Shown: positions 29,148-39,187 of the stretch, in pieces
Position numbering within the stretch: the first letter of the stretch is position 1
Layout: each line of letters starts with the position of its first letter
Assembly: GCF_011440305.1 (NCBI RefSeq)
Contig: NZ_JAAOIW010000014.1
Coordinates: 114,155-178,154, forward strand
Source: Paenibacillus agricola
Lineage (GTDB): Bacteria; Bacillota; Bacilli; Paenibacillales; NBRC-103111
Direction of reading: 5' to 3'
DNA length: 64,000 bases
The notes under the pieces: model-generated
What the model was told of the DNA's origin: nothing
What the model saw: the letters and a program-made list of their open reading frames with translations, nothing else
The model's database searches: none
Program-made: the position numbers and the translations under genes

Positions 29148-29913
29148 CCTCGCCTTCAGGTCTTTTAATGCCTTGATGCTGGAAGGACCTCAATTTCTTC
29201 TTAATCAACTGTGGATTCTCTCCGGCCTGCAGAGCCAGGATACCTTCAAGCATGAGTTCCATTTCGGATATTTGTTCTTTGCTGCGAATTTTGATTTTGG
29301 TGGAAATCGGTAAATAAATGACATTGGCTGAGGAAACCCCGTATAAAGTGGCGGTAAAGGCTACTGCGATAGCAGGACCTAAGGTGCCTGGGTCTGACAA
29401 GTTGCCGAGTACGTGGATTAAGCCCATAACCGTACCGATGATTCCCATAGCAGGTGCATAGCCGCCCGCAGTCTCAAAAATTTTGGCCCAGCCCTCATGG
29501 TGGTGCTCCAACGCATCCATCTCCAGCTCCAGGATCTGCCGGGTCAGCTCAGGGTCGGTACCATCCACAACCATCATTAACCCATCGCGCAAAAACTGGT
29601 TATCATGCTCTTGTGCACGTTGCTCCAAGGCTAATACGCCTTCTCGCCTCGCCACGGTCGCCATTTCCACGAGCTCTTCAATGATAATAGCGGGATTGCG
29701 CTTTGTTTCCTTGAAAGCCATACCTAGAGCCTGGGGAATTTCCTTCAACCGCGACATCGGGAAACTGATTGCAACTGCACCCGCCGTGCCTCCAAAAATA
29801 ATAACCATAGCACTGGGGACGAATAAAGCTTTCAAATGACCGCCATCCCACATATACCCGCCGATTAAAGCGCCCAATCCAATTACAAGACCTAAGATTG
29901 TTGTTAAATCCAC
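29125..29913 (-). CDS. motA: Flagellar stator protein MotA
   Basis: A 262-residue, four-helix stator subunit that forms the ion channel with MotB. The GYAPAMGIIGTVMGLIHVLGN segment and the helix after it are the conserved MotA third and fourth membrane regions. I start it at GTG 29913 (VDLTTILGLVIGLG), where GGGGTGAGAGG precedes it and the length matches the family; the frame stays open upstream to 29994. It is transcribed away from uvrB. Confidence 0.95.
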   Translation of the reverse strand: MDLTTILGLVIGLGALIGGYMWDGGHLKALFVPSAMVIIFGGTAGAVAISFPMSRLKEIPQALGMAFKETKRNPAIIIEELVEMATVARREGVLALEQRAQEHDNQFLRDGLMMVVDGTDPELTRQILELEMDALEHHHEGWAKIFETAGGYAPAMGIIGTVMGLIHVLGNLSDPGTLGPAIAVAFTATLYGVSSANVIYLPISTKIKIRSKEQISEMELMLEGILALQAGENPQLIKKKLRSFQHQGIKRPEGEDDKGGEE

Positions 29914-30013
29914 GTTTCCTCTCACCCCTACTACTGAATAAATGACGCTAATATTATATGTTTTGTTTCTAGTTGGACTGTTTAAAATAACCAATGAAGG
30001 AAGCTTTCTTTAT

Positions 30014-30061
30014 TTGCAACAAAAGGTGAAAAAAGGTATAATAAATGGGAACAGGCATTCC
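30014..30061 (+). promoter_or_regulatory. uvrB promoter with LexA-box-like site
   Basis: TTGCAA (30014-30019) and TATAAT (30037-30042) have a 17-base spacer. GGAACAGGCATTCC (30048-30061) lies at the expected start of transcription and resembles the Gram-positive LexA box CGAACRNRYGTTCG with a degenerate right half. SOS control of uvrBA is well known in Bacillus; the site itself is inferred. A GTCATGC/GCATGAC hairpin lies at 30086-30106. Confidence 0.55.
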
Positions 30062-30172
30062 TATGTGGCGGGTTGTCGAACGGTGTCATGCTTCGTCGCA
30101 TGACGCATAATATTTATCGGAAATAAACGATTAAAAGTTTAGACAAATTGATCATCAATGGACGGTGATAGA

Positions 30173-32170
30173 ATGAACGAAGTTATATTAAGCCATAAAC
30201 CATTTGAGCTTATTTCTGATTATACACCTCAAGGAGATCAGCCACGGGCTATAGAAGAGCTCCTTAAGAGTATCGAGTCCGGACAAAAGCATCAAACCCT
30301 GCTAGGTGCTACAGGTACAGGGAAAACCTTTACAGCCGCGCATGTCATTGCCAAGCTGAATCGGCCTACACTATTAATTGCCCACAATAAAACGCTCGCA
30401 GCCCAGCTTTGCAGTGAATTAAAGGAATTTTTCCCTAACAACGCGGTTTCCTATTTTGTCAGCTATTACGATTATTATCAACCCGAAGCTTATATCGCTT
30501 CTTCAGATACATTTATTGAAAAGGATTCCAGCATTAATGAGGAGATCGATAAGCTGCGCCATTCTGCGACCAGCTCCTTGTTCGAACGCCGCGATGTCAT
30601 CGTTGTTGCCAGTGTATCTTGTATTTATGGCCTGGGGTCCCCGATTGAATATGGCAATCTGGTGCTTTCCCTTCGCGTGGGGATGGAGCGCTCACGAAAC
30701 GAAATTTTGCATCGATTGATCGATATCCAATATCAACGAAATGATATGAACTTCGTGCGGGGCACGTTTCGTGTGCGTGGCGATGTTGTTGAAATATTTC
30801 CTGCATCCCATAGTGAGCATGCAGTCCGTGTTGAGCTGTTCGGCGATGAGATCGAACGGATCACCGAGATTAACGTGCTAACCGGGGAAATTATCGGCGA
30901 GCGCGACCATATTGCGATTTTCCCTGCCTCTCACTTCGTGACCCATGAGGACACAATGAAACGGGCTTTGGTCAATATCGAGCGTGAGCTTGAGGAACGT
31001 CTGGCAGAGCTTAATGAAAAGGGCAAGCTGCTGGAGGCACAGCGGCTGGAGCAACGGACCCGCTATGATATCGAGATGATGCAGGAGATGGGCTTTTGCT
31101 CCGGGATCGAGAATTACTCGGGACCTTTGACCTTTCGTGAGACTGGCGCGACCCCTTATACGTTATTCGATTATTTTCCGGACGATATGCTGATTATGGT
31201 CGATGAGTCCCACGTGACTCTGCCGCAAATTCGCGGGATGTACAATGGCGACCGTGCTCGGAAGGAAGTACTTGTGGAGCATGGATTTCGGCTTCCTTCG
31301 GCGATGGATAACCGACCGCTGCGCTTCGAGGAATTCGAGGCTAAGGTCACACAAGCCGTATTTATTTCAGCTACGCCAGGGCCTTATGAGCTAGAGCATT
31401 GCCCGGTGATGGTCGAGCAAATTATACGCCCAACCGGCTTGATTGACCCGATTATCGAGGTTCGCCAAACCAAAGGGCAGATCGATGATCTGCTGGGTGA
31501 AATCAATGATCGTATTAGTAAGGACGAACGTGTGCTGGTTACGACATTAACGAAGAAAATGTCGGAGGATCTAACCGACTATTTCAAGGAGATAGGGATT
31601 AAGGTACGGTACCTGCACTCGGATATCAAGACGCTGGAGCGGATGCAAATTTTACGCGATTTGCGTCTGGGGGTGTTCCATGTACTGGTAGGTATCAATC
31701 TGTTAAGAGAAGGGCTTGATTTGCCGGAGGTATCCCTTGTAGCGATTCTTGATGCCGACAAAGAAGGCTTTCTCCGGTCTGAGCGCTCCTTGATCCAAAC
31801 GATCGGCCGCGCGGCGCGAAATTCGAATGGGCGGGTTATACTATACGGGGATAAAATAACGGATTCCATGAGTAAAGCGATGAATGAGACCGAACGCCGC
31901 AGGGTCATCCAAACCGCCCATAATGAGCTGAATGGCATCACTCCCCAAACAATCCAGAAAAAGGTGCGCGATGTGATTGAAGCGGTTAAGGTTGCTGAGC
32001 AGAAAGCGGACTATTTAACCGACATCAAAGGTGCCAAAATGTCCAAAAAGGATAAAATGTCTTTGATCGAGCGCTTGGAAAAGGAAATGAAGGATGCCGC
32101 CAAAAATCTGCAATTTGAGCGTGCGGCTGAGCTTCGTGATGCGGTGATGGAGTTGAAGGTCGATCTATAA
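30173..32170 (+). CDS. uvrB: Excinuclease ABC subunit B
   Basis: A 665-residue helicase-like damage-recognition subunit of nucleotide excision repair. Walker A is [12 protein letters not shown], followed by the beta-hairpin region ([21 protein letters not shown]), the helicase motif QTIGRAARN and a C-terminal UVR domain ([22 protein letters not shown]) that contacts UvrC. ATG 30173 has GGTGAT five bases upstream; ATG 30158 adds five residues. uvrA follows after 85 bases. Confidence 0.97.
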   Translation: MNEVILSHKPFELISDYTPQGDQPRAIEELLKSIESGQKHQTLLGATGTGKTFTAAHVIAKLNRPTLLIAHNKTLAAQLCSELKEFFPNNAVSYFVSYYDYYQPEAYIASSDTFIEKDSSINEEIDKLRHSATSSLFERRDVIVVASVSCIYGLGSPIEYGNLVLSLRVGMERSRNEILHRLIDIQYQRNDMNFVRGTFRVRGDVVEIFPASHSEHAVRVELFGDEIERITEINVLTGEIIGERDHIAIFPASHFVTHEDTMKRALVNIERELEERLAELNEKGKLLEAQRLEQRTRYDIEMMQEMGFCSGIENYSGPLTFRETGATPYTLFDYFPDDMLIMVDESHVTLPQIRGMYNGDRARKEVLVEHGFRLPSAMDNRPLRFEEFEAKVTQAVFISATPGPYELEHCPVMVEQIIRPTGLIDPIIEVRQTKGQIDDLLGEINDRISKDERVLVTTLTKKMSEDLTDYFKEIGIKVRYLHSDIKTLERMQILRDLRLGVFHVLVGINLLREGLDLPEVSLVAILDADKEGFLRSERSLIQTIGRAARNSNGRVILYGDKITDSMSKAMNETERRRVIQTAHNELNGITPQTIQKKVRDVIEAVKVAEQKADYLTDIKGAKMSKKDKMSLIERLEKEMKDAAKNLQFERAAELRDAVMELKVDL

Positions 32171-32205
32171 CCGATATTTCGGTTATATGAAATATCGGGT
32201 ATAAT
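32171..32205 (+). promoter_or_regulatory. Hairpin and -10-like element between uvrB and uvrA
   Basis: CCGATATTTC (32171-32180) is fully complementary to GAAATATCGG (32189-32198), starting at the base after the uvrB stop codon. There is no T run after the stem, but a TATAAT (32200-32205) follows at once. It may be an internal promoter or an mRNA processing/stability element. Confidence 0.45.
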
Positions 32206-32255
32206 GGAAGGATGTCAGACGCCTGATTATCCATGGAAATCAAAAGGATGGTGTT

Positions 32256-35144
32256 ATGCACGTGGTCAGAGACAATATTGTGATTAAGGGCGCGCGAGCG
32301 CATAATTTAAAAAATATAGATGTTACAATTCCACGTGACCGGTTTGTTGTTCTTACAGGGCTTAGCGGTTCAGGCAAATCCTCATTGGCGTTCGATACGA
32401 TATATGCGGAAGGCCAACGACGTTATGTGGAGTCGCTGTCCGCCTATGCACGGCAATTCTTGGGGCAAATGGATAAGCCAGATGTTGATTCTATTGAAGG
32501 CTTGTCACCAGCCATTTCCATCGACCAGAAAACGACAAGCCGCAACCCACGCTCTACAGTAGGAACCGTAACGGAGATTTACGATTACCTTCGGTTATTG
32601 TTTGCCCGTATCGGCCGTCCGCATTGCCCGATTCACAAAATCGAGATTACGGCGCAGACGATCGAGCAGATGGTTGACCGGATTATGGAATATCCGGAAA
32701 AAACACGCATCCAAATATTAGCACCGATTATTTCTGGCCGTAAAGGTGAGCATACGAAGCTATTAGCTGATATTCATAAGCAAGGCTTTGTACGTGCACG
32801 TATTAATGGCGAAATTGTAGACTTATCCGAGAAAATCGAGCTCGACAAAAATAAAAAAAGTAATATTGAAGTTGTGGTTGACCGAATTGTCGTAAAGGAT
32901 GACGTCCAAAGCCGTTTGGCAGATTCTTTGGAAACCGCACTCAAGCTGGGTGAAGGTCGGGTACTCGTCGACATTATGGACCAGGAAGAACTGCTGTTTA
33001 GCCAAAATCTGGCATGTCCGGAATGTGGCTTCAGCATCGAAGAGCTGGCTCCGCGGATGTTTTCCTTTAACAGCCCATTCGGGGCTTGCCCGGAATGTGA
33101 TGGGTTAGGAAGCAAAATGATAGTTGATCCCGATTTGCTCGTGCCTAATCCACAATTGTCGATTGAACAAGGTGCTTTTGAAGCTTGGGCAGGCAGCACT
33201 TCCAATTATTATCCGCAATTTTTGGCGGCAGTATGTGACCATTACGGGATATCCCGCACCATTCCGGTAGCAGAATTAACCCCTGAGCAAATGAAAAAGC
33301 TGCTTCAGGGCACCGGCGGTGAAAAAGTGCGTTTCCGTTATGTAAATGACATGGGGCATAAAAAAGAAGCCTTGGTGCCGTTTGAAGGGATTATTAATAA
33401 CCTTGAGCGGCGTTTTCGCGATACCTTCTCTGAAGGCATCCGTGAGCATATCCAAAGCTATATGAGCTCTAAGCCATGTGCGAAGTGCAAAGGAAACCGG
33501 CTCAAGCCGGAGACGCTAGCGGTTACCGTAGCTGGCAAAAACATTGCCTTCGTTACCTCATTATCGATTGGAGATTCACAAGAATGGTTCCAGTCCTTGT
33601 CCTTAACGGAAAGAGAGCTGCAGATTGCCCAATTGATCCTTAAGGAAATTCACGCACGTTTGGGCTTTCTGGTTAATGTCGGTCTAGATTACCTTACCCT
33701 GCACCGCGCCGCAGGTACTTTATCAGGTGGCGAGGCGCAGCGGATTCGCTTAGCGACGCAAATCGGCTCCAGCTTGATGGGTGTCCTCTATATTCTGGAT
33801 GAGCCCAGCATCGGCCTGCATCAGCGTGATAATGAGCGCCTGATTCAAACGCTGGAGCATATGCGCGACCTTGGCAATACGCTGATTGTAGTCGAGCATG
33901 ATGAAGACACGATGATGGCTGCTGATTATATTATCGATATTGGTCCTGGTGCAGGGATTCATGGGGGTACTGTTGTGTCCCAAGGGACGCCACAGGAGAT
34001 TATGGATGATCCAAATTCGTTAACCGGCCAATATTTAAGCGGCAAGAAATTTATTCCGATTGCAGCGACCAGAAGGCAGCCTAACGGCAAATGGTTGGAA
34101 ATCAAAGGCGCCAAGGAAAATAATTTGCGCAATGTTCATGTAAAGCTGCCTTTGGGTGTATTTACTTGTGTAACAGGCGTCTCCGGTTCTGGGAAAAGCA
34201 CGCTAATCAATGAGATCCTCTACAAAACATTAGCCAAAGAGCTGAATCGCGCCAAGGTGCGTCCAGGTGAGCATAAGGAATTTCTGGGGCTTGAGCATGT
34301 GGACAAGGTTATCGAAATCGACCAGTCCCCCATTGGGCGTACTCCACGTTCTAACCCAGCAACTTATACAGGCGTGTTTGATGATATCCGTGATTTGTTT
34401 GCCTCGACGAATGAGGCGAAGGTACGCGGTTATAAGAAGGGCCGTTTCAGCTTTAATGTGAAGGGTGGGCGCTGTGAGGCATGCCGTGGTGACGGCATTA
34501 TCAAGATTGAAATGCATTTTCTGCCGGATGTATATGTGCCTTGTGAAATTTGCAAAGGCAAACGTTACAATCGGGAAACGCTTGAGATTCATTACAAAGG
34601 GAAAAGCATCTCTGATGTACTGGCTCTAACGATCGAAGCCTCCTGCGATTTTTTCAAAAATGTGCCGCGTATTTATCGCAAACTATATACCTTGCTTGAA
34701 GTAGGATTGGGCTACATGGATCTGGGCCAGCCGGCTACAACCTTATCCGGTGGCGAGGCGCAGCGTGTGAAGCTCGCGGCAGAATTGCACCGCAGAAGCA
34801 CCGGCAAAACAATCTATATTCTCGATGAGCCTACGACAGGTCTCCATATCCACGATATTGATCGGCTGCTGAAGGTGCTGCATAAGCTTGTCGAGAATGG
34901 CGACAGTGTCCTGGTCATTGAGCATAATCTGGATGTTATCAAAACAGCCGATTATATGATCGATCTGGGTCCAGAAGGCGGCAGTAAAGGCGGCTTGGTC
35001 GTTGCTGCTGGGACACCTGAGGAAGTAGTGAAGGTGAAGGGCTCCTACACCGGCAAGTATTTGAAGCCGATTCTTGAACGCGATAAAGCAAGGTCTATTG
35101 GTTACGAGGAAGAGCAGCAGAAGCTGATGGAAGATGCCATCTAG
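32256..35144 (+). CDS. uvrA: Excinuclease ABC subunit A
   Basis: A 962-residue ABC-type damage scanner. Two Walker A motifs ([10 protein letters not shown] and [10 protein letters not shown]), two signatures (LSGGEAQRI and LSGGEAQRV) and zinc-finger cysteine pairs (CPECGF...CPEC; CEAC...CEIC) are present. It works with UvrB to locate lesions. Start ATG 32256 follows AAAGGATGG. Its terminator lies just downstream, inside the reading frame continuous with the next gene. Confidence 0.98.
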   Translation: MHVVRDNIVIKGARAHNLKNIDVTIPRDRFVVLTGLSGSGKSSLAFDTIYAEGQRRYVESLSAYARQFLGQMDKPDVDSIEGLSPAISIDQKTTSRNPRSTVGTVTEIYDYLRLLFARIGRPHCPIHKIEITAQTIEQMVDRIMEYPEKTRIQILAPIISGRKGEHTKLLADIHKQGFVRARINGEIVDLSEKIELDKNKKSNIEVVVDRIVVKDDVQSRLADSLETALKLGEGRVLVDIMDQEELLFSQNLACPECGFSIEELAPRMFSFNSPFGACPECDGLGSKMIVDPDLLVPNPQLSIEQGAFEAWAGSTSNYYPQFLAAVCDHYGISRTIPVAELTPEQMKKLLQGTGGEKVRFRYVNDMGHKKEALVPFEGIINNLERRFRDTFSEGIREHIQSYMSSKPCAKCKGNRLKPETLAVTVAGKNIAFVTSLSIGDSQEWFQSLSLTERELQIAQLILKEIHARLGFLVNVGLDYLTLHRAAGTLSGGEAQRIRLATQIGSSLMGVLYILDEPSIGLHQRDNERLIQTLEHMRDLGNTLIVVEHDEDTMMAADYIIDIGPGAGIHGGTVVSQGTPQEIMDDPNSLTGQYLSGKKFIPIAATRRQPNGKWLEIKGAKENNLRNVHVKLPLGVFTCVTGVSGSGKSTLINEILYKTLAKELNRAKVRPGEHKEFLGLEHVDKVIEIDQSPIGRTPRSNPATYTGVFDDIRDLFASTNEAKVRGYKKGRFSFNVKGGRCEACRGDGIIKIEMHFLPDVYVPCEICKGKRYNRETLEIHYKGKSISDVLALTIEASCDFFKNVPRIYRKLYTLLEVGLGYMDLGQPATTLSGGEAQRVKLAAELHRRSTGKTIYILDEPTTGLHIHDIDRLLKVLHKLVENGDSVLVIEHNLDVIKTADYMIDLGPEGGSKGGLVVAAGTPEEVVKVKGSYTGKYLKPILERDKARSIGYEEEQQKLMEDAI

Positions 35145-35170
35145 CTTGTATAGGCAGGTAGATGATCAGA

Positions 35171-35206
35171 ATCGCTTGGTTTCTTTAGAGAGCCAAGCGA
35201 TTTTTG
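35171..35206 (+). terminator. Terminator of uvrA
   Basis: ATCGCTTGG (35171-35179) pairs with CCAAGCGAT (35193-35201) and runs into TTTTT. It lies 27 bases after the uvrA stop, so the downstream amidase frame should not be started at 35134. Confidence 0.85.
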
Positions 35207-35217
35207 GCTATGATACG

Positions 35218-36696
35218 ATGAAGATTAATGAAATCGGAAAGGATAAGAAGCCATTGCAAAAGGAGCATTTGCTAAAGCTGCAGCAGCATGCATGGATAGA
35301 AGCCACGATTGACGAGCTACAAGCGGGTATGGAACAAGGGATGCTAACTTCAGAGCAGCTTGTCCAGCTATATCTGGGAAGGATCCAAACCCATGATCAG
35401 CAAGGTGTGATGCTCCACAGCATTGTCGAATTAAACCCTGATGCTGTATCAGATGCCGCTGCCCTTGACCAAGAACGGAAGCTACAGGGACCACGGGGAG
35501 TGATGCATGGGATTCCAGTTCTGCTTAAGGATAATATTTATACCGCAGACCGTACACGTACAAGTGCCGGTTCATGGCTGTTATCTGACTTTTACGCATC
35601 CAAGGATGCCTTGCTTGTAAGCAAGCTCCGCGAAGCGGGAGCCGTGATCTTGGGCAAGACGAATATGACGGAATGGGCCGCATTCATGTCTAGGCAAATG
35701 CCACATGGCTTTTCTGCCAGAGGGGGACAAACATTAAACCCCTATGGCCCAGGCACCATTCCGATTGGGGGGTCTAGCTCAGGGAGTGCCGCTGCTGTTG
35801 CTGCCAATTTAACATCGGTTGCGATTGGCACCGAAACTTCGGGGTCGATCATTTGCCCTTCCAGCTTCAACGCCATCGTGGGGATCAAGCCTACGACGGG
35901 ATTAGTTAGCTGTGATGGATTAATACTCGCCTCGTTAACCCAGGATACGGCTGGGCCAATGGCGAGGACGGTGAGAGATGCCGCGATTGTATTAGGTGTT
36001 ATGGTAGGAGGAGGCTTGGCGGACCCTGAGTGGGAAAACCACGACTATACGCAGTATTTGAACAGAGAAGGATTAGGCGGGTTCACGATTGGAGTGGTCA
36101 TGGACGACTATGCAAAGCTGGATAGCAGCAAGCAGCAGCTGCTGAACCAGGCGGTAGCAGACCTCCGAGAATTAGGGGCGCTCGTCGTGGAGGTGCCATC
36201 CATCCATAGCCCTGACCTGCAATGGACCTTCGAAGTGGTGCTCCAACAGTTTAAATGGAATATGGATGCATTGCTTGCAGCATTGCCAACCTCTTATCCT
36301 GTACACTCTTTAAAGGAATTAATAGCGTATAACGAGCAGCAGGCTGACAAGGCTATGTTATTTGGACAAGATGTGCTGATAGATTCGGAGAAGACGAATT
36401 TAACACCCGAGGAATACCTCAAGGCAATGGAAAAGGATACTTACTTAGCCCGTAAGATCGGAGTGGACCAAGCGATGGAAGTCCATCAATTGGATGTGCT
36501 TCTATTTCCAGAAACCTCAGGCTATAGGGTAGCAGCCAAATCCGGCTATCCGATATTATCTGTGCCTGCAGGTTTTGTAGCAAATTCCCCTATGGGCATC
36601 CATTTACTGGGTAAAGCTTATTCGGAGCCTGTCTTGCTGCGTGTAGCCTATGAATTTGAACAAGCAACTATGCATCGGGTCCCACCGGTATTATAG
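35218..36696 (+). CDS. Amidase signature family hydrolase
   Basis: About 492 residues with the Ser-cisSer-Lys triad of the amidase family: lysine in PVLLKDNIYT, then GGSSSGSAAAVAANLTSVAIG and the nucleophile in GTETSGSIICPS. It is more like stand-alone amidases than GatA, since no gatB or gatC is nearby; the substrate is unknown. The start is uncertain: the frame is open from 35134, but the uvrA terminator sits there. ATG 35218, or TTG 35254 with AAAGGA ten bases before, are better. Confidence 0.85.
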   Translation: MKINEIGKDKKPLQKEHLLKLQQHAWIEATIDELQAGMEQGMLTSEQLVQLYLGRIQTHDQQGVMLHSIVELNPDAVSDAAALDQERKLQGPRGVMHGIPVLLKDNIYTADRTRTSAGSWLLSDFYASKDALLVSKLREAGAVILGKTNMTEWAAFMSRQMPHGFSARGGQTLNPYGPGTIPIGGSSSGSAAAVAANLTSVAIGTETSGSIICPSSFNAIVGIKPTTGLVSCDGLILASLTQDTAGPMARTVRDAAIVLGVMVGGGLADPEWENHDYTQYLNREGLGGFTIGVVMDDYAKLDSSKQQLLNQAVADLRELGALVVEVPSIHSPDLQWTFEVVLQQFKWNMDALLAALPTSYPVHSLKELIAYNEQQADKAMLFGQDVLIDSEKTNLTPEEYLKAMEKDTYLARKIGVDQAMEVHQLDVLLFPETSGYRVAAKSGYPILSVPAGFVANSPMGIHLLGKAYSEPVLLRVAYEFEQATMHRVPPVL

Positions 36697-36849
36697 AGCA
36701 CCTAATAACATGCCTTAGAGTTATAAAATGTAGCAGAACTGGGCATTTTATAAGTGTGAGGCTGTTAATAAAGCTTTTCGTAAGCATCTAATGTGGAGTA
36801 AAGCCAGAAATGTTGACAAAGTTGTTACACTTCTGCAAATCACTTGCAC

Positions 36850-36877
36850 TTGGAAGCTAGTCAAGCTAAGATATAGT
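36850..36877 (+). promoter_or_regulatory. Promoter of the small membrane protein gene
   Basis: TTGGAA (36850-36855) and TATAGT (36872-36877) with a 16-base spacer. A TTGACA at 36813-36818 is too far from this -10 to pair with it. Confidence 0.5.
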
Positions 36878-36911
36878 ATAAGCAATTTCGTAACTATGAG
36901 GAGGTCTCTCG

Positions 36912-37130
36912 ATGTTATTAGCCGCAGAGGCAGCACAAGCATCAGCATCCACTTTTAATGGATTTGACGTGTTCGTTGTTCTTTTCACAATAGTAATCGC
37001 TATTGGTATCGTACGTTTGCTGGTGGCTCCTAAGAAAAATATTTTTGCCATCGGCTTTGGTGGGATTAGCTTACTTGTTTTTCTCATTATGGATGCCGTA
37101 ATGGTCATGAGCTGGATGGGTAAAATGTAA
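36912..37130 (+). CDS. Small two-to-three-helix membrane protein, unknown function
   Basis: A 72-residue hydrophobic protein: an Ala/Ser-rich N-terminus, one helix near residues 18-38, a KKN turn, then a second hydrophobic stretch to about residue 68. A strong GAGGAGG site precedes ATG 36912, and a promoter and terminator frame it as a single-gene unit. It resembles the small DUF2759-type proteins of Bacillales in size and layout, but I cannot confirm that family. Confidence 0.75.
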   Translation: MLLAAEAAQASASTFNGFDVFVVLFTIVIAIGIVRLLVAPKKNIFAIGFGGISLLVFLIMDAVMVMSWMGKM

Positions 37131-37153
37131 GGGTTTCTAATCGGGGTCCAAGG

Positions 37154-37181
37154 AAGAGTGCTCAAGGGCACTCTTTTTTTT
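37154..37181 (+). terminator. Terminator of the small membrane protein gene
   Basis: AAGAGTGC pairs with GCACTCTT around TCAAGG, followed by eight T residues. Confidence 0.9.
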
Positions 37182-37207
37182 GTGTCCGGCTCTAGTACTG
37201 CAATAAG

Positions 37208-37247
37208 AAAAATCCCGAGCCGCTCTATGGAGCAACTCGGGATTTTT
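37208..37247. terminator. Bidirectional terminator
   Basis: AAAAATCCCGAG (37208-37219) and CTCGGGATTTTT (37236-37247) are perfect complements, giving a T run on both strands. It chiefly serves the minus-strand isomerase gene. Confidence 0.9.
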
Positions 37248-37280
37248 GTGCTTGCTTACTTGTTAAATGAGACCGAATGC

Positions 37281-38249
37281 TTAAACCCACCACATCTCGC
37301 CAACGGGTTCTTTAATCAGAATTTGCTGCAGGTTTTGCACCGCTTTGGTAAAGCCTTCGTCTACGGACATCAGGCCATCTTCGTGTTCGATGCTGACTAC
37401 ATAGTCGTAGCCAACCAAACGGAGGGCGCTAATAATATCAGCCCAGGTTTTCATATCGTGGCCGTAGCCAACTGTGCGGAACTGCCAAGCACGGTCCAGC
37501 ATCAAGGTGTAGGACTGCATATCCGTCACGCCATGCTTATTCACATTGATCGGGTCGATCGAGGTGTCCTTGGCATGGAAGTGGTGGATTGCATTAGCGC
37601 GGCCGAGGATTTGTACGGCTTGCACCGGGTCAATCCCCTGCCACCACATATGGCTAGGGTCAAGGTTGGCGCCGATAACGTCGCCTGCTGCTTCGCGAAG
37701 GCGCAGTAGCGTAGCTGGTGTATGTACCGAGAAGCCGCCGTGTAGTTCTAGTCCGATTTTTACATTGCGGTCGGATGCGAATTTACCGGTTTCCGTCCAG
37801 TAAGGAATCACTTTATTCGTCCATTGCCAGTCGAGAATTTCTTGGAAATCGTTGGGCCAAGGAGCGACAGGCCAGTTCGGGTACTTCGCACCCTCGTGGT
37901 CGCCAGGGCAGCCAGAGAACGTATTAACGACAGGGACCTCAAGCTTTTCAGCCAGCTCTATCGTTTTCAAAATCGTATTGTGATGGTCTTGAGCGATAGG
38001 CTGCTGCGGATGCAGCGGGTTGCCATGGCAGCTGAGCGCGCTGATGATTAAGCCACGGGATTCAACTGCTTGTTTGAAAGCTCTCAGTTTGCCTGCATCT
38101 GCTAGCAGAGCCACGGGATCACAATGTGAATTGCCTGGGTAACCACCCGTACCGATTTCAATCGCATCCAAGCCTTTGGCTGCAATGTAGTCGAGTGTTT
38201 CTTCAAGAGATTTCTGGGCAAATAATACAGCAAATACGCCTAACTTCAT
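37281..38249 (-). CDS. Sugar phosphate isomerase/epimerase-like TIM-barrel protein
   Basis: A 322-residue AP-endonuclease-2-type TIM barrel of the xylose-isomerase-like group (IolE/IolI relatives). Metal-ligand motifs are visible: GLELHGGF, NLDPSHMWWQGIDP, HFHAKD and SIEHED. Relatives isomerise or epimerise sugars or inositol derivatives, but the substrate here cannot be read. The start is ATG 38249, with GGAGGTG five bases before; the frame runs open to 38357 without a ribosome site. It is a single gene with its own promoter. Confidence 0.85.
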   Translation of the reverse strand: MKLGVFAVLFAQKSLEETLDYIAAKGLDAIEIGTGGYPGNSHCDPVALLADAGKLRAFKQAVESRGLIISALSCHGNPLHPQQPIAQDHHNTILKTIELAEKLEVPVVNTFSGCPGDHEGAKYPNWPVAPWPNDFQEILDWQWTNKVIPYWTETGKFASDRNVKIGLELHGGFSVHTPATLLRLREAAGDVIGANLDPSHMWWQGIDPVQAVQILGRANAIHHFHAKDTSIDPINVNKHGVTDMQSYTLMLDRAWQFRTVGYGHDMKTWADIISALRLVGYDYVVSIEHEDGLMSVDEGFTKAVQNLQQILIKEPVGEMWWV

Positions 38250-38273
38250 AAGACACCTCCGAAAAAATGAAAA

Positions 38274-38326
38274 TGTACGCGTGTACGCACTATAGTAAAT
38301 TATAGCATTGTTTGCAGGCAACTCAA
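38274..38326 (-). promoter_or_regulatory. Isomerase promoter with a repeated heptamer
   Basis: On the minus strand, TTGAGT (38326-38321) and TATAAT (38304-38299) are 16 bases apart. About ten bases downstream lie two abutting copies of TGTACGC (38274-38289, TGTACGCG then TGTACGCA on the plus strand), at the start of transcription. This could be an operator for a sugar-responsive repressor. Confidence 0.5.
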
Positions 38327-38693
38327 AGTGCAAGATGCAGACAGGTTCGGTTGCCATGCAGCTTCACCAAATGTGGTAGATATACAGGTGCCGAATGCTT
38401 AGAGGCATTATCCCTATAGCTCAGGAAGCGGGGCATTTTAAATGTTGCAGATTCTGAAAGTATAGCTTATAGCAACAAATAGATTTTCTGCCTGAGCGAA
38501 GGGGATATTCCCGCAAAAGGCTTTTGCTCCAAATAAGCTTTACTCGAATGAAGCGGTTGGAAGCAGTTCTGTATATGATTGGCAGCAGGCGATGGCATTA
38601 ACCTAAAAAAAATGTGGCATCAGGGCGAATGAACAGGTGGAAAACACCTACTTCACATATAGTGTATGATCCGTGAAGAAGGAGATGATCCGA
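38327..38693 (+). other. Intergenic region before the coat-like gene
   Basis: No gene seen. It contains a GCAAAAGGCTTTTGC hairpin near 38514-38528 and a CATATAGTG element at 38656-38664 that loosely resembles a sigma-K -10 sequence for the following gene, without a clear -35 AC at the right distance. Confidence 0.35.
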
Positions 38694-38957
38694 ATGTCAT
38701 ATAACAACTTTGAATGCCCTCAAGCGAGTCCAGTGTATACAGATCCAACGCAAGTGATCCGTAATTTTTATTATCCACAAATAGTTCCTGTTATCCATCC
38801 GGTTGAAATCGTGAATAGACACCATTGTGTCCCAATCCCGCAGCATATGGTAGCTTGTACCGTTAAGGATGAAGTATGTACGGTCAGCAGCCACAATAGA
38901 AATACAAGAAGTGCAGGTGCTAAAGCACGCGTTTCCCGGTCTAAAGGAAAGAAATAA
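38694..38957 (+). CDS. Small CotD-like spore coat protein (tentative)
   Basis: An 87-residue protein. Its middle is rich in His, Pro, Val and Cys (VPVIHPVEIVNRHHCVPIPQH) and its tail is strongly basic (AKARVSRSKGKK). The His/Pro/Val pattern recalls CotD-family inner-coat proteins. ATG 38694 has AAGGAGATGAT upstream; the in-frame GTG 38673 precedes that site. It is a single gene ended by a strong terminator. The basic tail could suggest nucleic-acid or coat cross-link contact. Confidence 0.55.
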   Translation: MSYNNFECPQASPVYTDPTQVIRNFYYPQIVPVIHPVEIVNRHHCVPIPQHMVACTVKDEVCTVSSHNRNTRSAGAKARVSRSKGKK

Positions 38958-39059
38958 GGAAAAAAAGAAGCCAAAGCAGCAGTAGCTTCAAAAGATCGCT
39001 CGAGTCCAATTGCTGTGTTGACCCATCGACGGAAGCCACTAACTGTGGCATTAACTTTT

Positions 39060-39101
39060 AAGAGCCTCTTATCCACGTAAGTGGACAGGAGGCTCTTTTT
39101 T
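39060..39101 (+). terminator. Terminator of the coat-like gene
   Basis: AAGAGCCTC (39060-39068) pairs with GAGGCTCTT (39089-39097), enclosing TCCAC-GTAA-GTGGA, followed by T residues. A short AAAAAGC/GCTTTTT hairpin at 39162-39178 may end the minus-strand MBOAT gene. Confidence 0.85.
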
Positions 39102-39187
39102 CTGCAGTTCTGTTGCTATATAAGCTGCGTATCCAGCAAGCGGAGAGTCATGAGCGACATCAAAAAGCTAGGCTTTTTTGGCTGAAG

